The notes under the pieces: model-generated
What the model saw: only the letters and a program-made list of their open reading frames with translations
Told to the model about the DNA's origin: nothing
The model's database searches: none
Shown here: one piece after another, positions 1 through 11,235 of the stretch
How positions within the stretch are numbered: position 1 is the stretch's first letter
Layout of the letters: each line of letters opens with the position of its first letter
Translations under genes and position numbers: made by a program
NCBI RefSeq assembly: GCF_031834615.1
Contig: NZ_CP115543.1
Span: forward strand, 1-64,000
Source: Stenotrophomonas aracearum
GTDB lineage: Bacteria; Pseudomonadota; Gammaproteobacteria; Xanthomonadales; Xanthomonadaceae
Length of the DNA: 64,000 bases
Direction of reading: 5' to 3'

Positions 1-1335
1 ATGGATGCCTGGTCACGTTGTCTCGAACGCCTTGAGGCGGAGTTCCCGCCCGAAGATGTTCACACCTGGTTGAAGCCGCTGCAGGCCGATCTGCGCGCGG
101 ACAGCCTGGTGCTGTATGCCCCGAATGCCTTCATCGTGGACCAGGTCCGGTCGCTGTACCTGCCCCGGATCAAGGAACTGATGTTGCATTTCTCCGGTTC
201 GGGCGACGTTTTTCTTGATATCGGCTCGCGTCCGCGCGCCGTGGAGGCGCAGATCGCGCCAATTTCGACCGTTTCCGCGCCTGCCGCGGCGGCCGAGCCG
301 CTGGTGCCGTTCGCCGGCAACCTGGATTCCCACTACACCTTCTCCAACTTCGTGGAAGGCCGCAGCAACCAGCTGGGCCTGGCCGCGGCGTTCCAGGCGG
401 CGCAGAAGCCCGGCGACCGTGCGCACAACCCGCTGCTGCTGTACGGGGGAACCGGCCTGGGCAAGACCCACCTGATGTTCGCCGCCGGCAACGCCATGCG
501 CCAGGCCAATCCGGCCGCCAAGGTGCTGTACCTGCGCTCGGAGCAGTTCTTCAGCGCGATGATCCGGGCCTTGCAGGAAAAGACCATGGATCAGTTCAAA
601 CGCCAGTTCCAGCAGGTGGACGCGCTGCTGATCGACGACATCCAGTTCTTCGCCGGCAAGGACCGCACGCAGGAAGAGTTCTTCCACACCTTCAACGCCC
701 TGTTCGACGGCAAGCAGCAGATCATCCTGACCTGCGACCGGTATCCGCGCGAAGTGGAAGGCCTGGAAGCGCGCCTGAAGTCGCGGCTGGCCTGGGGCCT
801 GTCGGTGGCGATCGAGCCACCGGACTTCGAGACGCGCGCGGCGATCGTGCTGGCCAAGGCCCGCGAGCGTGGTGCGGAGATTCCCGACGATGTGGCGTTT
901 CTGATTGCCAAGAAGATGCGCTCCAACGTTCGCGACCTCGAGGGCGCGCTGAATACCCTGACCGCCCGCGCCAACTTCACCGGCCGCGCGATCACCACCG
1001 ACTTCGCCCAGGAAACCCTGCGCGACCTGCTGCGCGCCCAGCAGCAGGCGATCAGCATTCCCAACATCCAGAAGACCGTGGCCGACTACTACGGGCTGCA
1101 GATCAAGGATCTGCTGTCCAAGCGTCGAACCCGCTCACTGGCCCGTCCGCGACAGGTCGCCATGGCCCTGACCAAGGAACTGACCGAGCACAGCCTGCCT
1201 GAGATCGGCGATGCCTTTGCCGGTCGCGACCACACCACGGTGCTGCATGCGTGCCGGCAGATCCGGACGTTGATGGAGACCGACGGCAAGTTGCGGGAAG
1301 ACTGGGACAAGCTGATCCGGAAGTTGAGCGAATGA
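1..1335 (+). CDS. dnaA: Chromosomal replication initiator protein DnaA
   Basis: DnaA binds 9-bp DnaA boxes at oriC and, with ATP, melts the origin and loads the helicase. The 444-residue product is of normal family length. The N-terminal interaction domain (about 1-90) is followed by a variable linker. The AAA+ domain has Walker A GGTGLGKT at residues 149-156 and a Walker B stretch LIDDIQ near 210-215. The C-terminal DNA-binding signature [11 protein letters not shown] starts at residue 408. The window opens on its ATG, so its promoter is not visible. Downstream lie DnaA boxes and dnaN, the usual order at Xanthomonadaceae origins. Identity is certain; only the start cannot be checked against an upstream RBS. 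Confidence 0.98.
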   Translation: MDAWSRCLERLEAEFPPEDVHTWLKPLQADLRADSLVLYAPNAFIVDQVRSLYLPRIKELMLHFSGSGDVFLDIGSRPRAVEAQIAPISTVSAPAAAAEPLVPFAGNLDSHYTFSNFVEGRSNQLGLAAAFQAAQKPGDRAHNPLLLYGGTGLGKTHLMFAAGNAMRQANPAAKVLYLRSEQFFSAMIRALQEKTMDQFKRQFQQVDALLIDDIQFFAGKDRTQEEFFHTFNALFDGKQQIILTCDRYPREVEGLEARLKSRLAWGLSVAIEPPDFETRAAIVLAKARERGAEIPDDVAFLIAKKMRSNVRDLEGALNTLTARANFTGRAITTDFAQETLRDLLRAQQQAISIPNIQKTVADYYGLQIKDLLSKRRTRSLARPRQVAMALTKELTEHSLPEIGDAFAGRDHTTVLHACRQIRTLMETDGKLREDWDKLIRKLSE

Positions 1336-1611
1336 TGCACGCACGCCACCCAAGCGTCATCGCATAAAACGGTGCAAAATCCGGGTGTAAGCGAGGGACA
1401 GGTTGTGGATAAAAACGCCGTTTGAGTCGGGCCGGTTTTTATCCACAGCTTTCCCCACCCCTTGGGGGGCAGTAGTGCAGAGGGTTTCAAGGCTATAAAG
1501 TTCTTTATTTACAAAGACTTAGCTATGTTTTCCAGCGATTCTGGCGCTACCAGCACCACCAAGCTTTTGATTTATTCCACATTTTTTTAAAGCATAGGGG
1601 CACGGAACCAC
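1336..1611. other. dnaA-dnaN intergenic region, candidate oriC with two DnaA boxes
   Basis: This 276-bp gap holds two perfect consensus DnaA boxes in opposite orientation: TGTGGATAA at 1404-1412 and TTATCCACA at 1439-1447. An AT-rich stretch follows (about 1490-1600), with the weaker look-alike TTATTTACA. Boxes beside an AT-rich unwinding region next to dnaA fit an origin, and to my knowledge Xanthomonas oriC has been placed in this interval. A second box cluster lies between dnaN and recF, so which one is the functional origin is inference. Confidence 0.6.
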
Positions 1612-2712
1612 ATGCGTTTCACACTGCAGCGCGAAGCCTTTCTCAAGCCGTTGGCACAAGTCGTCAACGTGGTCGAACGCCGCCAGACCTTGCCGGTTCT
1701 GGCTAATTTCCTGGTCCAGGTCCAGAACGGCCAGCTTTCGCTGACCGGTACCGACCTGGAAGTGGAGATGGTGTCGCGGATCGCGGTGGAAGATGCCCAG
1801 GACGGCGAGACCACCATCCCGGCACGCAAGCTGTTCGAGATCATCCGCGCCCTGCCCGATGGCAGCCGGATCACCGTCTCGCAGAGCGGCGACAAGATCA
1901 CCGTCCAGGCCGGGCGCAGCCGTTTCACCCTGGCAACCCTGCCGGCCAACGACTTCCCGTCGGTGGACGAAGTGGAAGCCACCGAGCGCGTTGCGATTGG
2001 CGAGGCGACCCTGAAGGAGCTGATCGAACGCACCGCGTTTGCGATGGCCCAGCAGGACGTCCGCTACTACCTCAACGGTCTGCTGTTCGACCTGCGCGGT
2101 GATGCCCTGCGCACCGTGGCCACCGACGGCCATCGCCTGGCGCTGTGCGAAACCGACCTGGAGAAGGCCAGTGGCGCCAAGCGTCAGATCATCGTGCCGC
2201 GCAAGGGCGTGACCGAGCTGCAGCGCCTGCTGGAAAGCGGCGATCGCGAGATCGAACTGGAAGTCGGCCGCAGCCACGTGCGGGTCAAGCGCGACGATGT
2301 GACCTTTACCTCCAAGCTGATCGACGGCCGTTTCCCGGATTACGAGGCGGTGATCCCGATCGGCGCCGACCGCGAAGTGAAGGTGGATCGCGAAGCCCTG
2401 CGCGCCTCGCTGCAGCGCGCCGCGATCCTGTCCAACGAGAAGTACCGCGGCATCCGCGTGGAAGTCTCGCCGGGCAACCTCAAGATCAGCGCGCACAACC
2501 CGGAGCAGGAAGAAGCCCAGGAAGAGATCGAAGCGGACACCACCGTCAGCGATCTGGCCATCGGCTTCAACGTGAACTACCTGCTGGACGCCCTGTCTGC
2601 CCTGCGCGACGAACATGTGGTCATCCAGCTGCGCGATTCGAACTCCTCGGCCCTGGTGCGTGAAGCCAGCAGCGAGAAGTCGCGTCACGTGGTGATGCCG
2701 CTGCGCCTCTGA
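1612..2712 (+). CDS. dnaN: DNA polymerase III sliding clamp, beta subunit
   Basis: The beta clamp is a ring-shaped dimer that tethers DNA polymerase III and other enzymes to DNA. The 366-residue length is typical. The N-terminus (MRFTLQREAFLKPL) and the motifs TLPVLANFL, YYLNGLLFDL, ATDGHRLAL and the C-terminal VMPLRL are hallmark beta-clamp sequences covering three repeated clamp domains. It follows dnaA and precedes recF, the standard order. A strong hairpin with a T-run directly downstream suggests most transcripts end before recF. A parS-like palindrome begins three bases after the stop codon. Nothing is unusual in the protein. Confidence 0.98.
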   Translation: MRFTLQREAFLKPLAQVVNVVERRQTLPVLANFLVQVQNGQLSLTGTDLEVEMVSRIAVEDAQDGETTIPARKLFEIIRALPDGSRITVSQSGDKITVQAGRSRFTLATLPANDFPSVDEVEATERVAIGEATLKELIERTAFAMAQQDVRYYLNGLLFDLRGDALRTVATDGHRLALCETDLEKASGAKRQIIVPRKGVTELQRLLESGDREIELEVGRSHVRVKRDDVTFTSKLIDGRFPDYEAVIPIGADREVKVDREALRASLQRAAILSNEKYRGIRVEVSPGNLKISAHNPEQEEAQEEIEADTTVSDLAIGFNVNYLLDALSALRDEHVVIQLRDSNSSALVREASSEKSRHVVMPLRL

Positions 2713-2714
2713 CC

Positions 2715-2730
2715 TGTTCCACGTGGAACA
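2715..2730. other. parS-like centromere site 1
   Basis: TGTTCCACGTGGAACA is a perfect 16-bp palindrome matching the parS sites that ParB binds in Pseudomonas. It lies between the dnaN stop and the terminator hairpin. Three similar sites lie within 2 kb, as expected for an origin-proximal parS cluster. Confidence 0.8.
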
Positions 2731-2740
2731 GCGTTGAAAG

Positions 2741-2770
2741 AAACCCGGCCGAGTGCCGGGTTTTTTTTTT
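2741..2770 (+). terminator. Rho-independent terminator of dnaN
   Basis: A hairpin AAACCCGGC / GCCGGGTTT with a short loop runs into ten T residues. It stands 28 bp after the dnaN stop and should uncouple dnaN from recF. Confidence 0.9.
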
Positions 2771-2777
2771 GCCAGCA

Positions 2778-2793
2778 CGTTCCACGTGGAGCA
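2778..2793. other. parS-like centromere site 2
   Basis: CGTTCCACGTGGAGCA matches the parS core with a change on the right arm. It follows the dnaN terminator directly, 63 bp from site 1. Confidence 0.6.
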
Positions 2794-2827
2794 TCGCCGC
2801 CCAGGCACGAGCCACGAGCCATCTAGC

Positions 2828-2957
2828 GTAGAGCCACGCCACGCGTGTCCGGCTCTCAACGTCAGAAACCGCACCCCGGTAGAGCCACGCCCTGCGTGGC
2901 TGCCCTTCCCGCTTTGGGTTGCCTGGTCCAACGCAGACACGCACGGCGTGTCCCTAC
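2828..2957. repeat. GTAG-type palindromic repeat cluster (SMAG-like REPs), first group
   Basis: Units begin GTAGAGCCACGCC and continue into an inverted partner: 2828-2856 and 2879-2901 on the plus strand, and an inverse unit at 2935-2957 ending CCCTAC. Such GTAG REP elements are abundant in Stenotrophomonas maltophilia genomes. They can fold as stem-loops. Their presence supports the genus assignment. Confidence 0.75.
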
Positions 2958-2999
2958 GCGTGGTCTCGGCGGTGCGGGTTTTTCAAACCCTTGGATCAC

Positions 3000-3220
3000 A
3001 GCTCTATGCTTTAAAAACTGTATATAAATCTAAAGCTAGGTGGTGATGGTAGGCCCAGATTTGGTTGAAAACTACCTTATCTTGTTGAATGTAAAGGAAA
3101 ATGTAGGGCTGAAACCCCTGTAAAAAGGCCCCTGAAGGTGGGGGTCAGCCTGTGGATATGTTTCAGGCGCGGATTTGGCGGACTTTTTATCCACAACCTG
3201 CCCAGCGCTTGTGCATAAGT
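3000..3220. other. AT-rich segment with a second DnaA-box cluster, dnaN-recF gap
   Basis: An AT-rich stretch (about 3000-3110) precedes three boxes fitting TTATNCACA in one or other orientation: TGTGGATAT at 3151-3159 (one mismatch), TTATCCACA at 3187-3195 and TGTGCATAA at 3210-3218. This could be part of a bipartite origin or a DnaA titration site. The whole dnaN-recF gap of about 830 bp has no convincing gene; open frames crossing it do not look like proteins. Confidence 0.5.
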
Positions 3221-3301
3221 CATACAGGCCGCGTGTGGGTAAGTCGAACCGCATTTCGCTGGATGTTTCACGATCTCTGGAACCTGGCCGGGGCGTGGCT
3301 C

Positions 3302-3423
3302 GCAGATTTCAAAGAATGTGGTCCTTGGATAAACCGATGTCCTTCCCAGCGGCCTGGTAGAGCCTCAAATTCTTTGAAATCTGCAAGGCAGAGGCCCTGC
3401 CCGTCCTCCAGATTTCAAAGAAT
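3302..3423. repeat. Three copies of a 15-16-bp element, alternating orientation
   Basis: GCAGATTTCAAAGAAT occurs at 3302-3317, in inverse orientation at 3369-3384, and again in direct orientation without the leading G at 3409-3423. The copies could pair into alternative stem-loops about 50-100 bases across. I do not recognise the unit. Confidence 0.7.
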
Positions 3424-3433
3424 TCCGGGTCGG

Positions 3434-3535
3434 TGCACGCCATGCGTGTCCGGTGAAGAGCAGCCACGCAGGGCGTGGCTCTACCGGTCGGTTTCGATTT
3501 GGGCGGGAAGGCAGACACGCATGGCGTGCCTCTAC
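3434..3535. repeat. GTAG-type palindromic repeat cluster, second group
   Basis: Inverse-orientation units at 3434-3452, 3462-3484 (ends GTGGCTCTAC) and 3511-3535 (ends TGCCTCTAC) sit directly before recF. They are mirror copies of the units near 2830-2957. The last ends 9 bp before the recF start, so it may lie in the recF leader. Confidence 0.7.
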
Positions 3536-3544
3536 AATGGCGGG

Positions 3545-4642
3545 ATGCATATTCGCCGTCTTTCCCTCCACAACGTTCGTCGCTTCGACAGCGTGGAATT
3601 TGCTCCACAACCCGGCATCAACCTGATTACGGGCGACAACGGCGCCGGGAAGACCAGCGTCCTGGAGGCTTTGCACGTGATGGCCTATGGGCGGAGTTTC
3701 CGCGGACGAGTGCGCGATGGCCTGGTGCGACACGGGCTGGAGGCGCTGGATGTGTTCGTCGAGTGGGACGAACAACGCGCTGGCGCCGAGTCCCCCACCC
3801 GCCGCAAGGCCGGCCTTCGGCATAGCGGCCAGGACTGGAAAGGCCGATTGGATGGCGAAGACGTCGCCCAGCTGGGAAATCTGTGCGCAGCGCTGGCAGT
3901 AGTAACCTTCGAGCCTGGGAGCCACGCATTGGTGAGTGGCGGCGGTGAACCACGTCGCCGTTTCCTCGATTGGGGACTGTTCCACGTGGAACCAGACTTC
4001 CTGGCGTTGTGGCGGCGCTACTCGCGCGCGCTCAAACAGCGCAACGCCCTGCTCAAGCAAGGTGGGCACCCGCACGCGCTCGATGCCTGGGACCACGAGC
4101 TCGCCGAGGCGGGCGAACCGCTCACCAGCCGCCGCCAGCACTATCTGGACAAACTGCAGGACCGTGCGGTCAGCCTGGCGCAGGATCTGGCGCCGAATCT
4201 GGGCATGCAGTCGCTTAACCTCAGCCCGGGCTGGCGCAAGCAGGACCTATCCCTGTCCGACGCACTGCTGCTGGCCCGGGACCGCGATCGCCTGGCGGGT
4301 TACACCTCCGTCGGTCCGCACCGCGCTGACTGGAGCGTGGGCTTCGCGAGCATTCCCGGCCGGGACGCGCTCTCGCGCGGGCAGGCCAAACTGACCGCCC
4401 TCACCTGCCTGCTGGCCCAGGCGGAGGACTACGCCGAGCAGCGCGGGGAATGGCCGGTGATCGCACTGGACGACATCGCGTCCGAGCTCGACCGCACCCA
4501 CCAGGCCCGGGTACTGGACCGTCTGCGGACGGGCCCGGCGCAGATCTTCATCACCGCCACCGAAACCCCGACGGCACTCGAAGGCCGCTCCGACATCACC
4601 CGGTTCCACGTGGAACATGGGCAGGTTCAGCCTGTGCCATAG
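3545..4642 (+). CDS. recF: DNA replication and repair protein RecF
   Basis: RecF is an SMC-like ATPase that helps RecO and RecR load RecA at gaps after replication stress. I place the start at ATG 3545, giving 365 residues beginning MHIRRLSLHNVRRF, which matches known RecF N-termini; the longer open frame upstream runs through repeats. Walker A GDNGAGKTS is at residues 30-38, and the C-terminal ALDDIASELD is the Walker B/D-loop region. Two parS-like sites lie inside the coding sequence (3978 and 4603). It sits between dnaN and gyrB as usual. No strong RBS is visible next to the terminal GTAG repeat. Confidence 0.95.
   Translation: MHIRRLSLHNVRRFDSVEFAPQPGINLITGDNGAGKTSVLEALHVMAYGRSFRGRVRDGLVRHGLEALDVFVEWDEQRAGAESPTRRKAGLRHSGQDWKGRLDGEDVAQLGNLCAALAVVTFEPGSHALVSGGGEPRRRFLDWGLFHVEPDFLALWRRYSRALKQRNALLKQGGHPHALDAWDHELAEAGEPLTSRRQHYLDKLQDRAVSLAQDLAPNLGMQSLNLSPGWRKQDLSLSDALLLARDRDRLAGYTSVGPHRADWSVGFASIPGRDALSRGQAKLTALTCLLAQAEDYAEQRGEWPVIALDDIASELDRTHQARVLDRLRTGPAQIFITATETPTALEGRSDITRFHVEHGQVQPVP
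3978..3993. other. parS-like site 3, inside recF
   Basis: TGTTCCACGTGGAACC is one base from the perfect palindrome at 2715 and matches the Pseudomonas parS type. It is read in frame within recF. Confidence 0.7.
4603..4616. other. parS-like site 4, near the recF 3' end
   Basis: GTTCCACGTGGAAC is a perfect 14-bp palindromic parS core, within the last codons of recF. Confidence 0.7.
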
Positions 4643-4676
4643 TGCGGGCAGGGGCGGAAGCGCCCGGCTGGTATAA

Positions 4677-7214
<2,538 letters not shown>

Positions 7215-7287
7215 CACAATCGGGCCAGGGCCGGCCGGTTGCGACCTGCAACCGGGCCGGCTGCCGCCTCTTGCTGCCAGGAACCCG

Positions 7288-8127
7288 ATGTCCGCTACCG
7301 CCCCGGCGTCCACGACGCCTCCGCTGCCCCCCGCCGTTCCCAAGGCGCCTCAACGGAAGCCCGGTTCCCCGATCGCGGGGTTCCTGATCGATCTCGGCAT
7401 CGGCACGCTCGCCCTGCTCGGGTTGAGCATGGCCAGCGGCCTGCTGTGGGGCATGTACCGCGCGATCATCGTAGTGCGCGACACCGGCGCGCAGCCGGCC
7501 GAAGCGCTCGCCCAGCACGTGGGCCAGCCGGGCGCACTCGCGCAGATCCTGATGGCCCTGTTCGCCACCGGTGGCGCTGCGGTATTCCTGTACTTCCTGC
7601 GCCGGCGCGCCGATGCCGCCGAACGCAGCGCCTCGTTCCAGGCCGCGCGCCGTCCTTCGACCTGGGGCTGGACCCTGCTGGTAGCGGCGTGCGTGGTGAT
7701 CGGCAGCAATGGCATTGCCTGGCTGGCCCGGCAGGCGGGCATCGAACCGGTGCCCACCAACCTGGCCCTGATGGAACAGGCGCTCGCCCGATTCCCCTGG
7801 TTCCTGGCCCTGTTCGCCATCGTGCTGGCACCGGCCTACGAAGAGCTGCTGTTCCGCCGCGTGCTGTTCGGCCGTCTGTGGAAGGCCGGCCGGCCATGGC
7901 TGGGCATGCTGCTCAGCAGCCTGGCTTTCGCATTGGTCCATGAAGTGCCCGGCACCAGCGCCAACGGCCCGTGGGAAATTGCCCAGCTGTGGCTGGTGTA
8001 CGGCGGCATGGGCGCGGCATTTGCCTGGCTTTACCAGCGCACCGGCACCTTGTGGGCGCCGATCGTCGCGCACGCGCTGAACAACGCGATCGCCCTGGCG
8101 GCATTGGTTTTCCTGGGCATCCACTGA
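7288..8127 (+). CDS. CPBP-family intramembrane metalloprotease
   Basis: The predicted multi-pass inner-membrane protein of 279 residues has the three CPBP (CAAX protease / bacteriocin-processing, Abi) motifs: EExxxR as E185, E186 and R190 in EELLFRR, FxxxH in FALVHE, and HxxxN in HALNNA. Related enzymes cleave within membranes in CAAX processing or bacteriocin self-immunity; the substrate here is unknown. The start at 7288 follows a proline-rich cytosolic tail (about 30 residues) before the first membrane segment. It lies downstream of gyrB, past an imperfect GC-rich hairpin without a T-run. Confidence 0.85.
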   Translation: MSATAPASTTPPLPPAVPKAPQRKPGSPIAGFLIDLGIGTLALLGLSMASGLLWGMYRAIIVVRDTGAQPAEALAQHVGQPGALAQILMALFATGGAAVFLYFLRRRADAAERSASFQAARRPSTWGWTLLVAACVVIGSNGIAWLARQAGIEPVPTNLALMEQALARFPWFLALFAIVLAPAYEELLFRRVLFGRLWKAGRPWLGMLLSSLAFALVHEVPGTSANGPWEIAQLWLVYGGMGAAFAWLYQRTGTLWAPIVAHALNNAIALAALVFLGIH

Positions 8128-8177
8128 CCTCTCGCCGGCTTGACGAAACCTTACGTACAGTCGGCCACACTGCTGAC

Positions 8178-9005
8178 ATGAACACGGGAGTCCCCGCTTT
8201 GAAACCCCTGCTGCTCGGACTTGTCATCACCCTGCTGGTCAGTGCCTGCGCCACCACCACCTCGCCCACCGGGCGACGCCAGATGGTGGGCGGCGTTTCG
8301 CAGGCCGAGCTCGACCAACTCGGTGCCAAGGCATTCGCCGAAACCAAGCAGAAAGAAAAGATCAGCAGCGACGGCCGCCAGAACGCGTACGTGCAGTGCG
8401 TGGTCAACGCGCTGGTTGCGCAGTTGCCGCCTCAATACCAGGGCGTACGGTGGGAAACCGCCGTGTTCGTCGATGCCGAGCCGAATGCCTTCGCGCTGCC
8501 CGGCGGCAAGGTCGGGGTGAACACCGGCATCTTCACCGTGGCCAAGAACCAGGACCAGCTCGCGGCCGTGATCGGGCATGAGATCGGCCATGTCATCTCG
8601 CGCCACCACGAAGAGCGCCTGACCCGCCAGATGGGTGCGCAGACCGGCTTGGCCGTGCTCGGCGCGCTGGCCGGCGCCGCCTACGGCGACGGCGCCGCGA
8701 GCACCGTCAACCAGCTCGGCGGTGCGGGCGCCCAGGCGGCGTTCCTGCTGCCCGGCTCGCGCACCCAGGAAAGCGAGGCAGACGTGGTCGGCCAGCGGCT
8801 GATGGCCGAGGCGGGCTTCGACCCGGCGCAGGCGGTCAACCTGTGGCAGAACATGATGGCGGCCAGCGCGGGGCGCTCCCCGCAGTGGCTGTCGACCCAC
8901 CCCGACCCGGCCAACCGGATCCGCGAACTCCAGCGCGATGCACCTGCCTTGACCGGTGTCTTCCAGCAGGCCCAAGCCGCCGGACGGCGCCCGAAGTGCG
9001 GGTGA
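8178..9005 (+). CDS. M48-family metalloprotease, predicted lipoprotein
   Basis: The 275-residue product begins with a signal peptide ending in a lipobox (LLVSAC, Cys 24), so it should be lipidated and face the periplasm. The zinc-binding motif HEIGH appears as IGHEIGHVISRHHEER, with the downstream ligand in ESEAD. This resembles E. coli LoiP/YcaL, which act in outer-membrane protein quality control. It starts 50 bp after the CPBP protease gene and may share its transcript; both being proteases is suggestive but not proof of joint function. The precise substrate is not predictable. Confidence 0.88.
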   Translation: MNTGVPALKPLLLGLVITLLVSACATTTSPTGRRQMVGGVSQAELDQLGAKAFAETKQKEKISSDGRQNAYVQCVVNALVAQLPPQYQGVRWETAVFVDAEPNAFALPGGKVGVNTGIFTVAKNQDQLAAVIGHEIGHVISRHHEERLTRQMGAQTGLAVLGALAGAAYGDGAASTVNQLGGAGAQAAFLLPGSRTQESEADVVGQRLMAEAGFDPAQAVNLWQNMMAASAGRSPQWLSTHPDPANRIRELQRDAPALTGVFQQAQAAGRRPKCG

Positions 9006-9137
9006 TTCGACTAAAGGATGCTGTGCTGCAGCATCGGAAACGATTTCTCACGCTGTCGGTTTCTGATACGTTTGGCGGCTCAGATTTTTCTGACAGTCCG
9101 TTTTGATGCCGCCACGGCGGTTTGACCGAGGTGAAAG

Positions 9138-10340
9138 ATGATTTTCCGCAACCACAAGCAAGCCGTGCTTACCGTACTCATCGCGACCGCCCTCGGTGGC
9201 GTCGTGGTCACCGACGCCGTTGCCCAGAGTCGCAGCAGCGACCGCAGCAGCGATCGTCGTGGCAGCAAGAACGAGGCCAAGGCTGAAGCGTTGTACCCCA
9301 ACGCCACCCGCCAGGAGCCGACCGTCAAGGCTTCGCCGAAGCTGGGCAAGCAGCTGCAGAAGCTGATCGACAGCTACAACGATCAGAAGTTCCCGGAAAC
9401 CCTCGCCGCGGCCAATGAAATCCTGGCCAACAGCGCTGCCAACACCTACGACAAGTCGCTGGCCGCGCAGCTCGCCTCGCAGGCGTCCTACCAGTCCGAC
9501 GACAACGCCGCTGCCATCGGCTACCTGAAGCAGGTGCTGGAATTCAACGGCCTGGACAACAACGGCCACTTCCAGTCGATGCTGATGCTGGGCCAGCTGC
9601 AGATCCAGGACGACAAGACCGCCGAAGGCCTGGCCACCCTGGACAAGTACTTCGCCGAGTCCAAGTCGACCAAGCCGGAAGAGCTGATCATCAAGGGCCA
9701 GGCCCTGTACCAGCTCGAGCGCTACCAGGAGGCCATTCCGGTGATCAAGGCGGCCATCGCCGGCAGCACCGCGCCCAAGGACAACTGGAACCAGCTGCTG
9801 ATGGCGGCCATGTCCGAAGCCGGCCAGACCGGTGAGGCAGTCAAGGAAGCCGAAGCGCTGGCGGCCAAGAACCCGAACGACAAGAAGGCCCAGATGAACC
9901 TGGCCAGCATGTACCTGCAGGCCGACCAGATGGCCCAGGCCGCTACGGTCATGGACAAGCTGCTGGCGGCCGGTCAGCTCAGCGAAGAACGTGAGTACAA
10001 GCACGCCTACTCGATCTACGCCAACACCGAAAACCAGGAAAAGAAAGTCATCCAGGTCATCGATGACGGCCTGGCCAAGGGTGTGCTGAAGCCGGATTAC
10101 CAGGTGTACCTGGCCCTGGCCCAGGCGAACTATTATCTGGACCCGCCGCAGGTGGACAAGGCGATCGACGCGTGGCAGAAGGCTGCCCCGCTTTCCAAGG
10201 ACGGTGAAACCTACTTGAACCTGGCACGCGTCTTGCATTCTGAAGGGCGTATCGCAGAGGCCAAGCAGGCCGCCCAGCAGGCGCTGGCGAAGGGTGTGAA
10301 GAATCAGGCCGATGCGAAGAAAATCATCAACCTGAAGTAA
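9138..10340 (+). CDS. TPR-repeat exported protein upstream of tonB
   Basis: This 400-residue protein has a signal peptide (about residues 1-29, ending near AVAQS), a Ser/Arg-rich linker, then helical TPR-like repeats from about residue 70 to the end (for example QALYQLERYQEAIPVIKAAI and LARVLHSEGRIAEAKQAAQQAL). TPR proteins scaffold other proteins; this one is probably periplasmic. Its position before tonB-exbB-exbD-exbD suggests a link to TonB-dependent uptake, but that is inference from position only. An RBS-like GAGGTG sits about 8 bases before the ATG. Confidence 0.8.
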   Translation: MIFRNHKQAVLTVLIATALGGVVVTDAVAQSRSSDRSSDRRGSKNEAKAEALYPNATRQEPTVKASPKLGKQLQKLIDSYNDQKFPETLAAANEILANSAANTYDKSLAAQLASQASYQSDDNAAAIGYLKQVLEFNGLDNNGHFQSMLMLGQLQIQDDKTAEGLATLDKYFAESKSTKPEELIIKGQALYQLERYQEAIPVIKAAIAGSTAPKDNWNQLLMAAMSEAGQTGEAVKEAEALAAKNPNDKKAQMNLASMYLQADQMAQAATVMDKLLAAGQLSEEREYKHAYSIYANTENQEKKVIQVIDDGLAKGVLKPDYQVYLALAQANYYLDPPQVDKAIDAWQKAAPLSKDGETYLNLARVLHSEGRIAEAKQAAQQALAKGVKNQADAKKIINLK

Positions 10341-10469
10341 GTAGGAATAACGCCTGAACGCCTGCGCCAGTGATGCGCAGGCGCTCAGGATTGGTATAAG
10401 CTTGGAGGTTCCTGCGGTGTCATGCACCGCTGATCATGGGTTACCTGCCCCGGGTACCCGGCCCCACTA

Positions 10470-11153
10470 ATGAGCTCTTGGCGCATGACGGAACAACTAG
10501 TCGTTCACAGGTACGAACAACGCGATGACACCGGCCTCAGCTGGCCGCGCATCGTGGGTATCGCCTTTGTAATCGCATTGCATCTCGCCGCCCTGATGCT
10601 GCTCCTCATTCCTGCCGTGGCCCCCAAGGCCGTCGCGGAAAAGGAACGCAACATCATGGTGACCCTGGTCGACGCTCCGCCGCCGCCCCCACCGCCGCCG
10701 CCGCCGCCGCCGCCGACCGAACAGCCGCCGCCGCCGGTGAAGAACCTGTCGCCGCCGAAGCCCTCGCCGGTGCCGCCGCCGCCGCAGGCGCCGGTGATCG
10801 ACGTGCCGGAGCCGCGTCCGAACGACATCGTCACGCCGCCGAGCCCGCCGAGCCCGCCGCAGCCGCCCAGCTCCATCGAGGCCAGCGTCGATATCTCGTC
10901 GAAGGCCATGAATCCCCCGCGTTACCCGCCGGCCGCGTTCCGCGCAGGTATCCAGGGTGAAGTCATCCTGATCATTGATGTCGATGCCAATGGCAACGTC
11001 ACCAATGTGACGGTCGAAAAGTCCAGCCGTAACCGCGATCTGGACCGTGCCGCGATGGAAGCCGCCCGCAAATGGCGCTTTAACGCTGCCGAATCGGGCG
11101 GGAAGAAAGCTGCAGGTCGCGTCCGCGTCCCGGTCAACTTTGCGCTGAATTGA
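10470..11153 (+). CDS. tonB: Energy transducer TonB
   Basis: TonB spans the periplasm and passes proton-motive energy from ExbB/ExbD to outer-membrane receptors. The 227-residue product has a short cytosolic N-terminus, one membrane segment (about 27-50), a long proline-rich region (about 67-135, with a run of roughly a dozen prolines from CCG codons) and a C-terminal TonB domain containing YPPAAFRAGIQGEV and AARKWRF. An alternative ATG at 10485 would shorten it by five residues. exbB and two exbD genes follow, as in Xanthomonas campestris. Confidence 0.94.
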   Translation: MSSWRMTEQLVVHRYEQRDDTGLSWPRIVGIAFVIALHLAALMLLLIPAVAPKAVAEKERNIMVTLVDAPPPPPPPPPPPPPTEQPPPPVKNLSPPKPSPVPPPPQAPVIDVPEPRPNDIVTPPSPPSPPQPPSSIEASVDISSKAMNPPRYPPAAFRAGIQGEVILIIDVDANGNVTNVTVEKSSRNRDLDRAAMEAARKWRFNAAESGGKKAAGRVRVPVNFALN

Positions 11154-11235
11154 TGGGTCGGGTGGCCAATGCCACCCACCCCTCACTCGAAACTAGCTAC
11201 AACATTCATCACCACACACAACAAAGGTAAGCGTC

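Noticed and set aside
7228..7263. GC-rich inverted repeat after gyrB as a terminator
   Set aside because: A stem can form but no T-run follows, so it is not called a Rho-independent terminator.
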